The notes under the pieces: model-generated
Database searches by the model: none
The model's input: only the letters and a program-made list of their open reading frames with translations
What the model was told of the DNA's origin: nothing
Assembly: GCA_017558065.1 (NCBI GenBank)
Contig: JAFYWK010000029.1
Span: 18,203 to 82,202 of the forward strand
Origin: Paludibacteraceae bacterium
GTDB lineage: Bacteria > Bacteroidota > Bacteroidia > Bacteroidales > Paludibacteraceae
Direction: 5' to 3'
Length of the DNA stretch: 64,000 nt
Translations under genes and position numbers: made by a program
In this document: in pieces, positions 1 to 8,922 of the stretch
How the letters are laid out: the number at the start of each line of letters is the position of its first letter
Position numbering within the stretch: the stretch's first letter is position 1

Positions 1-2636
1 ACACCGATATGGAAGGTATAGCTTTTGTACGGACCAAACGGCACAAAACTTGCGCTCATGCTCCAGCAGTGCAAATCCTTGGTCACATTGATACTCGAGT
101 ACGCCAGTTTCTTGGCGTTCACATCATAACTGAGCGAGGTGCTGGCTTTCCAGCCGCTACCCAGTCCGATCGAGGCCGAGAAACTCAGGTTGTGTCGGAA
201 CTCCATCTTGTAGTAGTTGCGTTTCTCATCCCACTGCGAACCAGCACCATAGCGCAAACTGTACGACACGCTCAAACTCCACGGGATCTTAGCAAACAGA
301 TAGCCGTCATCGGTTGCTGTATCTTCTTTTTTCTTTTTCTTCTTAGCCGCAGGATCTTCTTCTGGCATAATAATCTCGCCCGTCAAGGGGTCAATGGTTG
401 GTTCTGCCATCACTTCTTCCTCTTGCTCCTGATCCTTGTCTTTGGCATCCCTGTCAAACCAGCGTTTCACCACATCGTTGTTGAAGGTGTAGCTGAAACT
501 GGTGCTCGTGCCCAAGAAATGTGGGAAACGCCCATGATTCCAGTACAGTTCATTGCATCGCACGTGCTGACCGCTGGCGGTAGTGGTGTACATATAGGGG
601 TCAAACTGACCGCTCAAGTTGATGGTATAGTTCACTTTCGGAATCTTGATACGCAGATTCACCGAGAAGTTCTGCCAATTCATCGAATCGGCAATGAAGT
701 TATATCCGCCACTGATGCTCAGATTATCAATGATGCTATACACCTTGTATGGCTCCTTGCCCGTGGTATCCTTGTCGTTGCGCAGCTTCATCTCCAGGTT
801 ATTGCCCAACGAGAACGACAGACTGGCAGCGCTACCCCTACCGGGGGCCTCCCTGAATCGGGAGTAGTTCACTTCCTCAAAGATCGGCAGACCATTCTCA
901 TCCAACTTCGGAACCAAGTTACCCGCCGCATCGCGCGTAGTCACCATGCGGTCATACGTGCCATAGAAACCGCCATAACGTTTAGCCCACATAGGGTCGC
1001 TGAAGTCGGGGTGATAACTGAAACTCAGCGAAGGCGTCATCACATGGCGGAAGCGGTCCACCTTGTCACCAAACAGTTTGCGATTAGGAATGTAGAAGCC
1101 ATACAGCTTGGTACTCATGCTCACGCTGGCATTGAAGTCATACACGTTGTAGAATCCCATCACGGTATCTTTCTGTACGGTCATGTTATCCTCATCCCAA
1201 CGCTGATCCACACGCTGGAAGAACATGCGGTCGTTGAAGCTCAAGCTGGGCGTGATACTGATGTACTTAAACAGCATGAACGATGCCGAGCTGCTCAACT
1301 GGTGCTTCAGACCATTCTGCCAATCCTTCACGAAGTTCGACTTCAAGAAGTAGTCTTCCTTACACGTGATTGAGTTGTAGAAGTTACCGCTATATTGTAA
1401 ACTGATCTTCTCATACCATTTCTCTTTGCCCACACGCTGCTTGCGTTTGAAGGGGTAGATACGGCTCATGCTCACGTTGATATTGGGCAGACTGACCGTC
1501 AGCGTCGAGTCCTTGGTGCGCTGCGTGATGGACATGTTCGCACTAATGCTCCATGGGCTGTCTGGGAAACGTTGCGTGTAGTTGATGGTACTGCTGGTCG
1601 TGTTCTCCGCATTGGCCTGCACGTTGTAGTAACTGTTGATGTTACTGCGGTTGTAACCACTGGTCTTAAAGTTCACGCTCGCCGAGAAATTGTTATACGG
1701 ATTGGCCTTGCTATCCTGCGAATGCGACCACTGCACGCTCAGGTTCTTCGCCACACGATAATCGGGCATATCTTTCTCGCCCGTCACGTCCCAACGGTAA
1801 TTGATGCTCACGTTACCGCGGAACTTATACCGCTTCACATACTTGCTCGTTGCGTAAATCGCCCACGTGCCGCGCGTGTAAATATCGCCCCTCAGCTCCA
1901 GGTCGAAGTAGTCATTGATCGCAAAATAATATCCCAACCCCTGCAAATACATACCGCGGGTATAGTCGTCGCCGAAGTTTGGCATGATCAATCCACTCGA
2001 ATACTGGCTCGTAAACGGAAAGAATCCAAACGGAATAGCCAGCGGCAATGGCACCTCGCCCACCACCAGGTACGCAGGACCTGTGGCGATGAAACTACCG
2101 GGCTTCACCTTCGCCTTGGTCATCTGCAGATAGAAGTGCGGGTGGTCGTGGTCGTCGCAGGTGGTATATTTACCGCCTTGCATCATCAGCACATCTCCCT
2201 CGGTCTTTTTGGTTTTATCGGCTATCACATACCCCTCGCTCTGCTCCGTCACCACATGGCGAATGATACCCTTCTGGGTCTTGAGGTTATACGTAATCTC
2301 ATTCGACTCGTAACTATCTTTTCCGTCCTTAAACACAGGTTTGCCCACCACCTCATTCTCTATCGTATCCATCTCGCCGCGCGCAAACAAGGTGCTGCTG
2401 TCCATGCAAATGCGTATGTACTCCGCCGTCAATTCCATCGACTTGTAGCGCAACTCGCCATCGCCGTACATAAACGCCAATCCATCGCCCGTCATCACCA
2501 TCGAATCCTTGGAGGTGTACTCCACGCGTGCGTCAATCGGAGTCTTCTCCGATGCCACACTATCCACTTTCTCCTGGGCTGATATACGAATAACAGCCAG
2601 CAACATGAGCCATATGTACAGTACTTTTCTTCTCAT
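1..2636 (-). CDS. lptD: LptD/OstA-like LPS-assembly outer membrane protein, 3' end cut by window edge
   Basis: The reverse strand reads as one open frame from an ATG at 2634-2636 to the left edge with no stop, so at least 878 residues are present and the C-terminus is missing. The N-terminus MRRKVLYIWLMLLAVIRISAQ is a signal peptide. It is followed by an OstA-type domain (motifs MTGDGLAFMYGDGELRYKS, TTCDDHDHPHFYLQMTKAKV) and then a long run of alternating beta-strand sequence typical of the LptD barrel. A Lys/Asp/Glu-rich insert (AKKKKKKED) lies late in the barrel. LptD delivers lipopolysaccharide to the outer leaflet of the outer membrane. The family assignment is from remembered sequence features of the Bacteroidetes LptD-like proteins. 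The plus-strand frames here are shadows. Confidence 0.85.
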   Translation of the reverse strand, partial: MRRKVLYIWLMLLAVIRISAQEKVDSVASEKTPIDARVEYTSKDSMVMTGDGLAFMYGDGELRYKSMELTAEYIRICMDSSTLFARGEMDTIENEVVGKPVFKDGKDSYESNEITYNLKTQKGIIRHVVTEQSEGYVIADKTKKTEGDVLMMQGGKYTTCDDHDHPHFYLQMTKAKVKPGSFIATGPAYLVVGEVPLPLAIPFGFFPFTSQYSSGLIMPNFGDDYTRGMYLQGLGYYFAINDYFDLELRGDIYTRGTWAIYATSKYVKRYKFRGNVSINYRWDVTGEKDMPDYRVAKNLSVQWSHSQDSKANPYNNFSASVNFKTSGYNRSNINSYYNVQANAENTTSSTINYTQRFPDSPWSISANMSITQRTKDSTLTVSLPNINVSMSRIYPFKRKQRVGKEKWYEKISLQYSGNFYNSITCKEDYFLKSNFVKDWQNGLKHQLSSSASFMLFKYISITPSLSFNDRMFFQRVDQRWDEDNMTVQKDTVMGFYNVYDFNASVSMSTKLYGFYIPNRKLFGDKVDRFRHVMTPSLSFSYHPDFSDPMWAKRYGGFYGTYDRMVTTRDAAGNLVPKLDENGLPIFEEVNYSRFREAPGRGSAASLSFSLGNNLEMKLRNDKDTTGKEPYKVYSIIDNLSISGGYNFIADSMNWQNFSVNLRIKIPKVNYTINLSGQFDPYMYTTTASGQHVRCNELYWNHGRFPHFLGTSTSFSYTFNNDVVKRWFDRDAKDKDQEQEEEVMAEPTIDPLTGEIIMPEEDPAAKKKKKKEDTATDDGYLFAKIPWSLSVSYSLRYGAGSQWDEKRNYYKMEFRHNLSFSASIGLGSGWKASTSLSYDVNAKKLAYSSINVTKDLHCWSMSASFVPFGPYKSYTFHIG

Positions 2637-2677
2637 TGCATACGCGCACACGCGCACATTTACGCAAAATAAGCCTG

Positions 2678-2709
2678 CAAAGGTAATACTTTTTTTTGAC
2701 ATATGCAAA
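2678..2709 (-). promoter_or_regulatory. Bacteroidetes-type promoter for lptD
   Basis: On the minus strand there is TACCTTTG (2685 to 2678) with TTTG (2709 to 2706) exactly 20 nt upstream. This is the -7/-33 pair of the Bacteroidetes primary sigma factor. The lptD start codon lies about 40 nt downstream. Confidence 0.85.
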
Positions 2710-2726
2710 TTTATCTACTTTTTTCT

Positions 2727-2790
2727 TCTCCTTCTCCTCTCACCTCTAATCTCTCGCCTCTCACCTTTAACCTCTAACCTATCACCTCCT
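2727..2790. repeat. Pyrimidine-rich degenerate word repeat
   Basis: Imperfect repetition of words such as CTCTCACCT, CTAATCTCT and CTAACCTATCACC fills the spacer between the divergent lptD and pheS promoters. The same words recur at 8805-8826, 16262-16316 and, inverted, at 17659-17695. No coding potential is seen. Confidence 0.6.
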
Positions 2791-2893
2791 TTTCAGCGAT
2801 CAATCGTTAGTGATTCGTTAGTTATTAAGCGCTTCTACAAGGCACATACAGCACACATAAAAGGGAAAATATTTTTATTTTTTTTCACTTTTA

Positions 2894-2925
2894 TTTGTGT
2901 ATATCCATTTTTTTCTGTACCTTTG
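2894..2925 (+). promoter_or_regulatory. Bacteroidetes-type promoter for the pheS-murF/alr-nadC-pepP run
   Basis: TTTG at 2894-2897 and TACCTTTG at 2918-2925, separated by 20 nt, match the Bacteroidetes -33/-7 consensus. The pheS start codon follows 47 nt after the -7 box. Confidence 0.85.
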
Positions 2926-2972
2926 TGGGTTAATTTGGTGAAGTGTAAATTTTCCCATCGAAAAAACCGATT

Positions 2973-4019
2973 ATGACAATAAAAGAGAAAATACAAGACC
3001 TGCTCGCCCAAGTAGCTGAATTGCAGGCAAACAATGCAGAGCAAGTAGAGGCTCTGCGTATCAAGTACCTCAGTAAAAAAGGTTTAGTTACCGAACTTTT
3101 CAACGAGTTTCGCGAAGTACCCAAAGAGGAGAAACGCGAGATTGGTCAGGCACTCAATGCCCTCCGTCAGGCATACGAAGCGCGCATCAACGAGTTGCGT
3201 GAGGCAGTGGAAGCCAACGGTGCTAAGGCGGCAGCCGAGGAGCTCGACCTCACCCGCACACCTGACCCTATTGCACTGGGTACACGTCACCCACTCTCGC
3301 TCGTGCGTGAGCAGATCATCGACATCTTCTCTCGCGTGGGCTTTACCGTAGCGGAAGGTCCTGAGGTAGAGGACGATAACCACGTTTACTCGCTCCTCAA
3401 CTTCGCACCAGAGCACCCTGCGCGCGACATGCAAGACACCTTCTTCATCGAGAAGGAGATTGGCGTACAAAAGCCATCCGACATCCTGCTTCGCTCCCAC
3501 ACCTCCAGCGTACAAACACGCACCATGCTCAGCCAAGAGCCACCTATCCGCGTGCTCTGTCCTGGCCGTGTGTACCGCAACGAAGCTATTTCGGCACGCG
3601 CGCACTGCTTCTTCCATCAGGTAGAGGGATTGTACATCGACAAGAACGTCAGCTTTGCTGACCTGCGTGAGGTGTTGCTCTACTTCGCCAAAGAGATGTT
3701 TGGCCCAGAGACACAGATTCGCCTCCGTCCAAGTTATTTCCCATTCACCGAGCCATCGGCTGAGATGGATATCTCCTGCGACCTCTGCGGTGGCAAGGGC
3801 TGTTCGTTCTGCAAGGGAACGGGCTGGGTAGAGATCCTCGGTTGCGGCATGGTGGACCCTAACGTATTGGAGTCTTGCGGCATTGATTCTAAGGTATATA
3901 CGGGCTATGCCTTCGGTTTGGGTGTAGAGCGTATCACCAACCTCAAGTACCGTGTGAAGGACCTTCGCCTCTTCTCCGAGAACGATGTCCGCTTCCTCCA
4001 GCAATTCGAAGGATGCTAA
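2973..4019 (+). CDS. pheS: Phenylalanine--tRNA ligase alpha subunit
   Basis: PheS (348 aa) is the catalytic subunit of the heterotetrameric enzyme that charges tRNA-Phe in the cytoplasm. The N-terminal ~90 residues form the coiled-coil tRNA-binding arm. The class II core follows, with motif 2 around GRVYRNEAISARAHCFFHQVEG-like sequence near residues 195-217 and motif 3 near the C-terminus (FGLGVERI). A cysteine cluster (CDLCGGKGCSFCKGTGW) precedes motif 3, as I recall from Bacteroidetes PheS. Length is normal for the family. The start ATG is preceded by a purine stretch. The stop codon overlaps the next gene by 7 nt, which suggests translational coupling. pheT is not in the window. Confidence 0.95.
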   Translation: MTIKEKIQDLLAQVAELQANNAEQVEALRIKYLSKKGLVTELFNEFREVPKEEKREIGQALNALRQAYEARINELREAVEANGAKAAAEELDLTRTPDPIALGTRHPLSLVREQIIDIFSRVGFTVAEGPEVEDDNHVYSLLNFAPEHPARDMQDTFFIEKEIGVQKPSDILLRSHTSSVQTRTMLSQEPPIRVLCPGRVYRNEAISARAHCFFHQVEGLYIDKNVSFADLREVLLYFAKEMFGPETQIRLRPSYFPFTEPSAEMDISCDLCGGKGCSFCKGTGWVEILGCGMVDPNVLESCGIDSKVYTGYAFGLGVERITNLKYRVKDLRLFSENDVRFLQQFEGC

Positions 4020-5887
4020 TTCCAACTGTCATACAAGCTATTCAACCTCTGCAAGTTATCGGCGATATTGATAACTTGCAGAGCATAGATATTCGCCACT
4101 TGCTCACCGATAGCCGCCAACTCGGCACGGAGCTAGAGGCGACCCTCTTCTTTGCGCTCAAGACCGACAAGAACGACGGCGCCAAATACATCCCGCAGCT
4201 CATCGAGCGCGGTGTAAGGGCGTTTGTACTCGAGGAGAGTTCTCTAGCCCGACTAGGTCAACTAGCCCAACTAGATCAACTAGTATTCCTCGTCGTGGAC
4301 TCCTCTCTCGCTGCTCTGCAGCGCTTAGCTGCCTACAAGCGCTCGCTCTACCACGGACCAGTGATTGGCATCACGGGCTCCAACGGCAAGACGGTAGTCA
4401 AAGAGTGGCTCTATCAACTGCTCAAAGACGATTACCGCATCACCCGTTCGCCTAAGTCCTACAACTCGCAGATTGGCGTGCCACTCTCCGTATGGCAACT
4501 CTCCGAAGAGACCGAACTCGCCATCTTCGAGGCAGGTATATCCGAGATGGGCGAGATGGCTCGTCTGCAACCTATCATCCAACCCACGATAGGCGTCATC
4601 ACCTATATCGGCGCTGAGCACGGCGAGAACTTCCCTTCGCTCGAAGCCAAACGAGCCGAGAAAATGCTACTCTTCACCGACTGCCCAACCATCATCGAAG
4701 ACCCCACACATCAAAATATACGCACGTGCGCGAGTGTCATGCGCGCGCTCGGCTACGACGAAGAAACCATCACCCAGCGCATTCTGCACCAAACTCACGA
4801 GACAATCCTTGAGGTTAATCTCTCCGCTTTGGTGGACAATGTACGCTATTTCCGTTCGCTAATGCCCACCACCACCCTCCTCACTTGCATGGTGAAGGCA
4901 TTTGCTTATGGCGCTGGTAGTGTGGAGGTTAGTCAAGCATTGCAGCAATGCGGCATGGTGGATTATTTGGCGGTAGCAGTGGCTGACGAGGGTGTCGAAC
5001 TGCGCAAAGCAGGCATCACCTTGCCTATCATCATCATGGATCCCGAAGCGGCAGCGTTGGACTTGATTCTGGAGAACAATCTCCAGCCCAATATCTACTC
5101 ATTCCAAGTGCTCGACGACATCATCCATGCCGCCGAAGCGAAGGGTTTGGAATCCTTGCCCGCGCATATCAAGATCGACTCCGGCATGCATCGTTTGGGT
5201 TTCTATCAAGAGGATATGCCTAAGCTGATTGCCCAATTGCAGGGACAAAAGGCAGTACGCGTAGCAAGTGTTTTCTCCCATCTCGCGGGTAGCGACGAAG
5301 CGCAATTTGATGCTTTCACTCACGAACAAGCCGTGTACTTCCAATCCTGCGCCTCTTGCCTCATCGCCTCATTGCCTTATCGCCCATTATTGCATATATG
5401 CAATACAGCAGGCATTGAACGTTTCCCTGAATATCATTTCGACATGTGCCGTCTGGGCATTGGCATGTATGGGATTTCGTTTCTCCAGGAACCAGAAACC
5501 AAAAACGTCTGCACCCTCAAAACGACTATCCTCAGTATCAAAACCGTACCAGCGGGCGAGACTATTGGCTATGGCAGGCATACCACGTTGAACGAAGACC
5601 GCCAGATAGCCGTCATACCTATCGGCTATGCCGACGGTTTCGACCGCCGCTTCTCCAACTACGGGGGCGAGGTACTGGTGCGTGGCAAGCGTTGCCCTGT
5701 GGTGGGCAATGTGTGCATGGACCAGGCGATGATAGATGTCACGGGTACCGACGCACAGCCAGGCGATTATGCCATTGTGTTTGGCGACCAACTACCGATA
5801 CAGGAGCTGGCGAATAAACTGCAAACCATACCCTACGAAGTACTCACCTCCATCTCCCGCCGCGTACAACGCATTTACTTCCAATAA
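4013..5887 (+). CDS. alr: MurF-like domain fused to alanine racemase; MurF part truncated
   Basis: This 624-aa protein has two parts. Residues 1-260 resemble MurF, the ligase that adds D-Ala-D-Ala to the peptidoglycan precursor: the N-terminal domain with LLTDSRQL and the ATP loop GITGSNGKT (119-127). Residues 265-624 are a full PLP alanine racemase: Lys in MVKAFAYGAG (about 295), and catalytic Tyr residues in IGYGRH and PIGYADGF spaced 19 apart as in known racemases. The bifunctional Bacteroidetes enzyme is about 820-840 aa, so roughly 200 residues are missing. Part of the MurF central domain and all of its C-terminal domain are gone, and the sequence passes from ITQRIL to HETILEVNL within a few residues. 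Racemase activity is expected, but MurF activity is doubtful. The start overlaps the pheS stop. Confidence 0.9.
   Translation: MLIPTVIQAIQPLQVIGDIDNLQSIDIRHLLTDSRQLGTELEATLFFALKTDKNDGAKYIPQLIERGVRAFVLEESSLARLGQLAQLDQLVFLVVDSSLAALQRLAAYKRSLYHGPVIGITGSNGKTVVKEWLYQLLKDDYRITRSPKSYNSQIGVPLSVWQLSEETELAIFEAGISEMGEMARLQPIIQPTIGVITYIGAEHGENFPSLEAKRAEKMLLFTDCPTIIEDPTHQNIRTCASVMRALGYDEETITQRILHQTHETILEVNLSALVDNVRYFRSLMPTTTLLTCMVKAFAYGAGSVEVSQALQQCGMVDYLAVAVADEGVELRKAGITLPIIIMDPEAAALDLILENNLQPNIYSFQVLDDIIHAAEAKGLESLPAHIKIDSGMHRLGFYQEDMPKLIAQLQGQKAVRVASVFSHLAGSDEAQFDAFTHEQAVYFQSCASCLIASLPYRPLLHICNTAGIERFPEYHFDMCRLGIGMYGISFLQEPETKNVCTLKTTILSIKTVPAGETIGYGRHTTLNEDRQIAVIPIGYADGFDRRFSNYGGEVLVRGKRCPVVGNVCMDQAMIDVTGTDAQPGDYAIVFGDQLPIQELANKLQTIPYEVLTSISRRVQRIYFQ
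4244..4288 (+). repeat. 9-bp tandem repeat inside the MurF-like domain
   Basis: Five CTAG tetranucleotides start at 4244, 4253, 4262, 4271 and 4280, an exact 9-bp period (units CTAGCCCGA, CTAGGTCAA, CTAGCCCAA, CTAGATCAA). The repeat stays in frame and encodes Leu-x-Gln-like triplets (LARLGQLAQLDQL). Confidence 0.9.
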
Positions 5888-5948
5888 CCATTACCCATTA
5901 TCCAATAACCATTACCCAATATCCAATAACCATTATCCAATAACCAAA
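5887..5948 (+). repeat. CCAATAACC/ATTACCC word repeat between alr and nadC
   Basis: The whole spacer is built from imperfect copies of TCCAATAACCATTACCCA-like words, about 20 bp per unit, ending 8 bp before the nadC start. The same words occur at 16205-16245, 17715-17760, 46815-46842 and inside trmN6. Confidence 0.85.
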
Positions 5949-5955
5949 CAAGAAT

Positions 5956-6834
5956 ATGAATACTCAAGAACTACAAAAACTCATTGCCATCTGGTTCGAA
6001 GAAGACATTCGTGATGGCGACCATACATCGCTCAGTTGTATTCCCGAGACAGAGATGGGATGCCAACAACTGATTGTAAAAGAAGAAGGTATCATTGCTG
6101 GTATCGAAGTAGCCAAACAGATTATAGCCTATTTCGACCCTGAGTGCCGCATGGAGCAACTCATCGAAGACGGCACGCATGTCAAGCCAGGCGACATTGC
6201 CTTTCGTGTCTATGGCAAGGAACTCAGTCTCTTGCAGATTGAGCGCACTATGCTCAATGTCATGCAGCGCATGTCGGGTGTAGCGACCACGGCGCACCGC
6301 TACCAATCGCTCATCGAGGGTACAGGTTGCCACGTGCTGGACACCCGCAAGACCACCCCAGGTTTGCGTTACTTGGAGAAAGAGGCAGTGCTCATCGGCG
6401 GCGGCATGAACCACCGCATCGGTCTCTTTGATATGATTCTGCTCAAGGACAACCACGTGGACTTCTCTGGCGGTATCACCGCAGCGCTCACGCGCGCTAA
6501 GACCTATTGCGAGGAGAAGGGCAAAGACCTGCGCATTGAGATTGAGACCCGCAACGAGGACGAGATCCGCGAGGCATTGGCAACCAACATACCAGACCGT
6601 ATCATGCTGGATAACTTCTCGCCAGAGCGCACCAAAGGGGCTGTGGCTATCATCCGCGCATGGGAGAAGGAGCACGGTCGCCATATTGAGATTGAGTCCA
6701 GCGGTGGCATCACCATTGATACCATCCGCAGTTATGCCGAGACAGGTGTGGACTTTGTCAGCGTAGGTGCCCTCACCCACTCTATCAAGAGTCTCGATAT
6801 GTCGTTTAAGGCGGTGAAAGAGGTTAGAGGTTAA
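5956..6834 (+). CDS. nadC: Nicotinate-nucleotide pyrophosphorylase (quinolinate phosphoribosyltransferase)
   Basis: NadC (292 aa) converts quinolinate and PRPP to nicotinate mononucleotide, the third step of de novo NAD synthesis, in the cytoplasm. Family motifs are clear: QRMSGVATTAHRY, the PRPP/quinolinate-binding DTRKTTPGLR, GGGMNHRIGLFDMILLKDNH, and the C-terminal IESSGGI and VDFVSVGALTHS of the barrel. The length is typical. It lies in the same direction as alr, after a 68-bp repeat-filled spacer, and 19 bp before the next gene, so co-transcription is likely. nadA and nadB are not in the window. Confidence 0.95.
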   Translation: MNTQELQKLIAIWFEEDIRDGDHTSLSCIPETEMGCQQLIVKEEGIIAGIEVAKQIIAYFDPECRMEQLIEDGTHVKPGDIAFRVYGKELSLLQIERTMLNVMQRMSGVATTAHRYQSLIEGTGCHVLDTRKTTPGLRYLEKEAVLIGGGMNHRIGLFDMILLKDNHVDFSGGITAALTRAKTYCEEKGKDLRIEIETRNEDEIREALATNIPDRIMLDNFSPERTKGAVAIIRAWEKEHGRHIEIESSGGITIDTIRSYAETGVDFVSVGALTHSIKSLDMSFKAVKEVRG

Positions 6835-6853
6835 AGGCAAGAACTCACATACT

Positions 6854-8725
6854 ATGACAATACAAGAGAAACTCACCGCGCTCCGCGCGCTGATGCAACA
6901 ACATGGCGTGACCGCCTGCATCGTACCAGGCAATGACCCTCATGCCAGCGAATATATGGCTGCCCACTGGACCGAGATGTCTTGGATTACAGGATTCCTT
7001 GGCGAAACGGGCACCGCAGTCATCACTTTAGACCAAGCATTGCTGTGGACGGATAGTCGCTACTACCTGCAAGCCGAAGCCGAGCTACAGGGCACAACCG
7101 TCGAATTGATGCGCGAGAGCGACATCGACTGCCCCACCATCCCCGATTGGCTATGTTCACAACTTGCGCAAAGCGCACACAACCTCTGCGAAGCAGACAC
7201 AACCTCTGCAAAGCAGACACAACCTAAAATCGCTGTCAACCCCGAGATGTACAGTGTCAACGGCTACCGCGAACTGAAAGCCACCCTCGAGGAGGGCGGA
7301 CTATCGCTGGTGTCGATCGACCTTATCTCGCCGCTGTGGACGGAGGGTCGTCCTGCTATACCCACCTCGTTGCTCTACGAATACGAGGAGAAATATGCGG
7401 GTGAGAGTGTTGCCAGCAAACTGAACCGCGTGCGCAAGGTGCTGCAAGAGCGCCATTGCCAAGCGCTGGTAGTGTCAGCACTGGACGAGATAGGTTGGCT
7501 ACTCAATATCCGCGGCAAAGATGTGGACTACACCCCATGCCTTATCAGCTATGTGGTGGTAGAGATGGACAAGTGCACTATCTTCGTGTCATCCAGCAAA
7601 CTGGACGATGCCGCGCGCGCGTACCTTAATTGTATAGGCGTGTGCGCACGCGAGTACGAACAGGTGTTTGAGTACCTGCAGCAGCTGCCAGCAGAAAGCG
7701 TGATGTACGATGGTGGCAGAGTCAACGAAGCGCTCTTTGAGGCCATCAACCCAGCAGCTAAGACGCTGAATGTCAGTCCCAGCCCTGTGCTGAAGATGCA
7801 GAGCGTGAAGAACGCCACCGAACTGGCAGGCGAACGCATTGCCATGCGCAAAGATGCCGTGGCACTAACCCGATTCTTCCATTGGTTAGAGAACCACGCC
7901 TTTAGCCCTTCGTCTCTCGCCTCATCGCCTCAAACAGAGATTACCCTCGCTCAGAAGCTCGGCGAGTTCCGTGCTATGGGCGAGAACTATACCGATGACA
8001 GTTTCTGCACCATTGCGGGTTGGAAGGGCAATGGAGCTATTGTGCACTACCACGCGACGCCAGAAGAGTGCGCCACTATAGAGGGCGAAGGAGTGCTGTT
8101 GTTGGACTCTGGCGGTCAGTATCTGGACGGCACCACCGACATCACCCGCACCGTGTGGATAGGCGATCCTGCGAATATCCCTGCGGCGGTTAAGCGCGAC
8201 TATACCCTTGTGCTTAAGGGACATATAGCATTGGCGTGTGCGCGTTTCCCTAAGGGAACACGCGGCAATCAGTTGGACGTCTTGGCGCGTCAGTTCCTCT
8301 GGGCAGAGGGTATGACGTATGGCCATGGCACAGGTCACGGAGTGGGTCATTTCATGGGTTGCCACGAGGGGCCACAGAATATCCGCACGGACAATAATCC
8401 AAATCCATTGCAGGTAGGTAATATTTGTTCGGACGAACCAGGTATCTACCGCACCAACGAGTATGGCATCCGTATAGAGAACCTCATCGCCGTCCGCGAA
8501 GTCTCCACGCTAAACGACGCTACTACTGGCGAACAATTCTATGAGTTTGAGACACTTACGTTGTGCTATTACGACACCAACATGATTGACATGACTCGTA
8601 TGACGGAGCAGGAGATTGCATGGATCAATGCATATCACGCATGGGTATATGCCGAAATCTCTCCATTGCTCTCAGCAGAGGAAGCCGCTTGGCTGAAAGA
8701 CAAATGCCAACCGTTGGCTCTGTAG
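6854..8725 (+). CDS. pepP: Xaa-Pro aminopeptidase (M24B, three-domain type)
   Basis: This 623-aa protein resembles the long three-domain aminopeptidase P enzymes, which remove an N-terminal residue next to proline. Two N-terminal creatinase-like domains (1-310) precede the C-terminal pita-bread metallopeptidase. Metal-site motifs are present: LLLDSGGQYLDGTTDITRT (two Asp), GTGHGVGHFMG (His), DEPGIYR (Glu) and GIRIENL (Glu). No signal peptide is seen, so it is probably cytoplasmic. A 60-bp triplicated sequence sits in the N-terminal half (residues about 102-122) and looks like an inserted linker. It is the last gene of the plus-strand run before a strong terminator. The symbol is used in the general sense of aminopeptidase P. 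Confidence 0.9.
   Translation: MTIQEKLTALRALMQQHGVTACIVPGNDPHASEYMAAHWTEMSWITGFLGETGTAVITLDQALLWTDSRYYLQAEAELQGTTVELMRESDIDCPTIPDWLCSQLAQSAHNLCEADTTSAKQTQPKIAVNPEMYSVNGYRELKATLEEGGLSLVSIDLISPLWTEGRPAIPTSLLYEYEEKYAGESVASKLNRVRKVLQERHCQALVVSALDEIGWLLNIRGKDVDYTPCLISYVVVEMDKCTIFVSSSKLDDAARAYLNCIGVCAREYEQVFEYLQQLPAESVMYDGGRVNEALFEAINPAAKTLNVSPSPVLKMQSVKNATELAGERIAMRKDAVALTRFFHWLENHAFSPSSLASSPQTEITLAQKLGEFRAMGENYTDDSFCTIAGWKGNGAIVHYHATPEECATIEGEGVLLLDSGGQYLDGTTDITRTVWIGDPANIPAAVKRDYTLVLKGHIALACARFPKGTRGNQLDVLARQFLWAEGMTYGHGTGHGVGHFMGCHEGPQNIRTDNNPNPLQVGNICSDEPGIYRTNEYGIRIENLIAVREVSTLNDATTGEQFYEFETLTLCYYDTNMIDMTRMTEQEIAWINAYHAWVYAEISPLLSAEEAAWLKDKCQPLAL
7159..7218 (+). repeat. 20-bp direct repeat, three copies, inside pepP
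   Basis: Units start at 7159, 7179 and 7199. The second and third differ at one base, and the first is more diverged. Each carries a small dyad (TCTGC-GAA-GCAGA in units 2 and 3). The 20-bp unit is not a multiple of three, but three copies add exactly 20 codons, so the frame is kept. Confidence 0.9.
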
Positions 8726-8762
8726 CGGCAGCGATGCTGCCAGGCGAGAGGCAAGAAACATG

Positions 8763-8793
8763 AAAAATGAGTTGGATTTTCCAACTCATTTTT
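8763..8793. terminator. Intrinsic terminator after pepP
   Basis: A perfect 14-bp stem (AAAAATGAGTTGGA paired with its complement, 8763-8776 and 8780-8793) has a 3-nt loop and ends in a T-run. It can work in both directions, but the nearby giant gene is convergent and ends at 8923. A close relative stands at 26631-26664 after the other giant gene. Confidence 0.9.
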
Positions 8794-8922
8794 CTTATCC
8801 GAGGCTTTAGCCTTTCGCCTCTAATCTTTAAACGGTAGGCGCTTGCGCCGTCCTCTAAACATGCAACTTCACCTCATTGCCTATCTCCCCTCCTTTTAGG
8901 TAAGGATAGGGGATAGTTTGTC

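Noticed and set aside
9-2582. Two long plus-strand open frames (454 and 336 codons)
   Set aside because: They lie antisense to lptD, whose reverse-strand frame carries a signal peptide and family sequence; the plus frames are His/Arg-rich shadow translations.
3084-4025. 313-codon minus-strand frame over pheS
   Set aside because: pheS on the other strand is unmistakable, and the antisense translation has no recognisable features.
5887-5948. CRISPR-like array
   Set aside because: The repeat units are short, degenerate and contiguous, without unique spacers of constant length, and no cas genes are present.
5971-6933. 320-codon minus-strand frame over nadC
   Set aside because: Shadow of nadC; no start context or family similarity.
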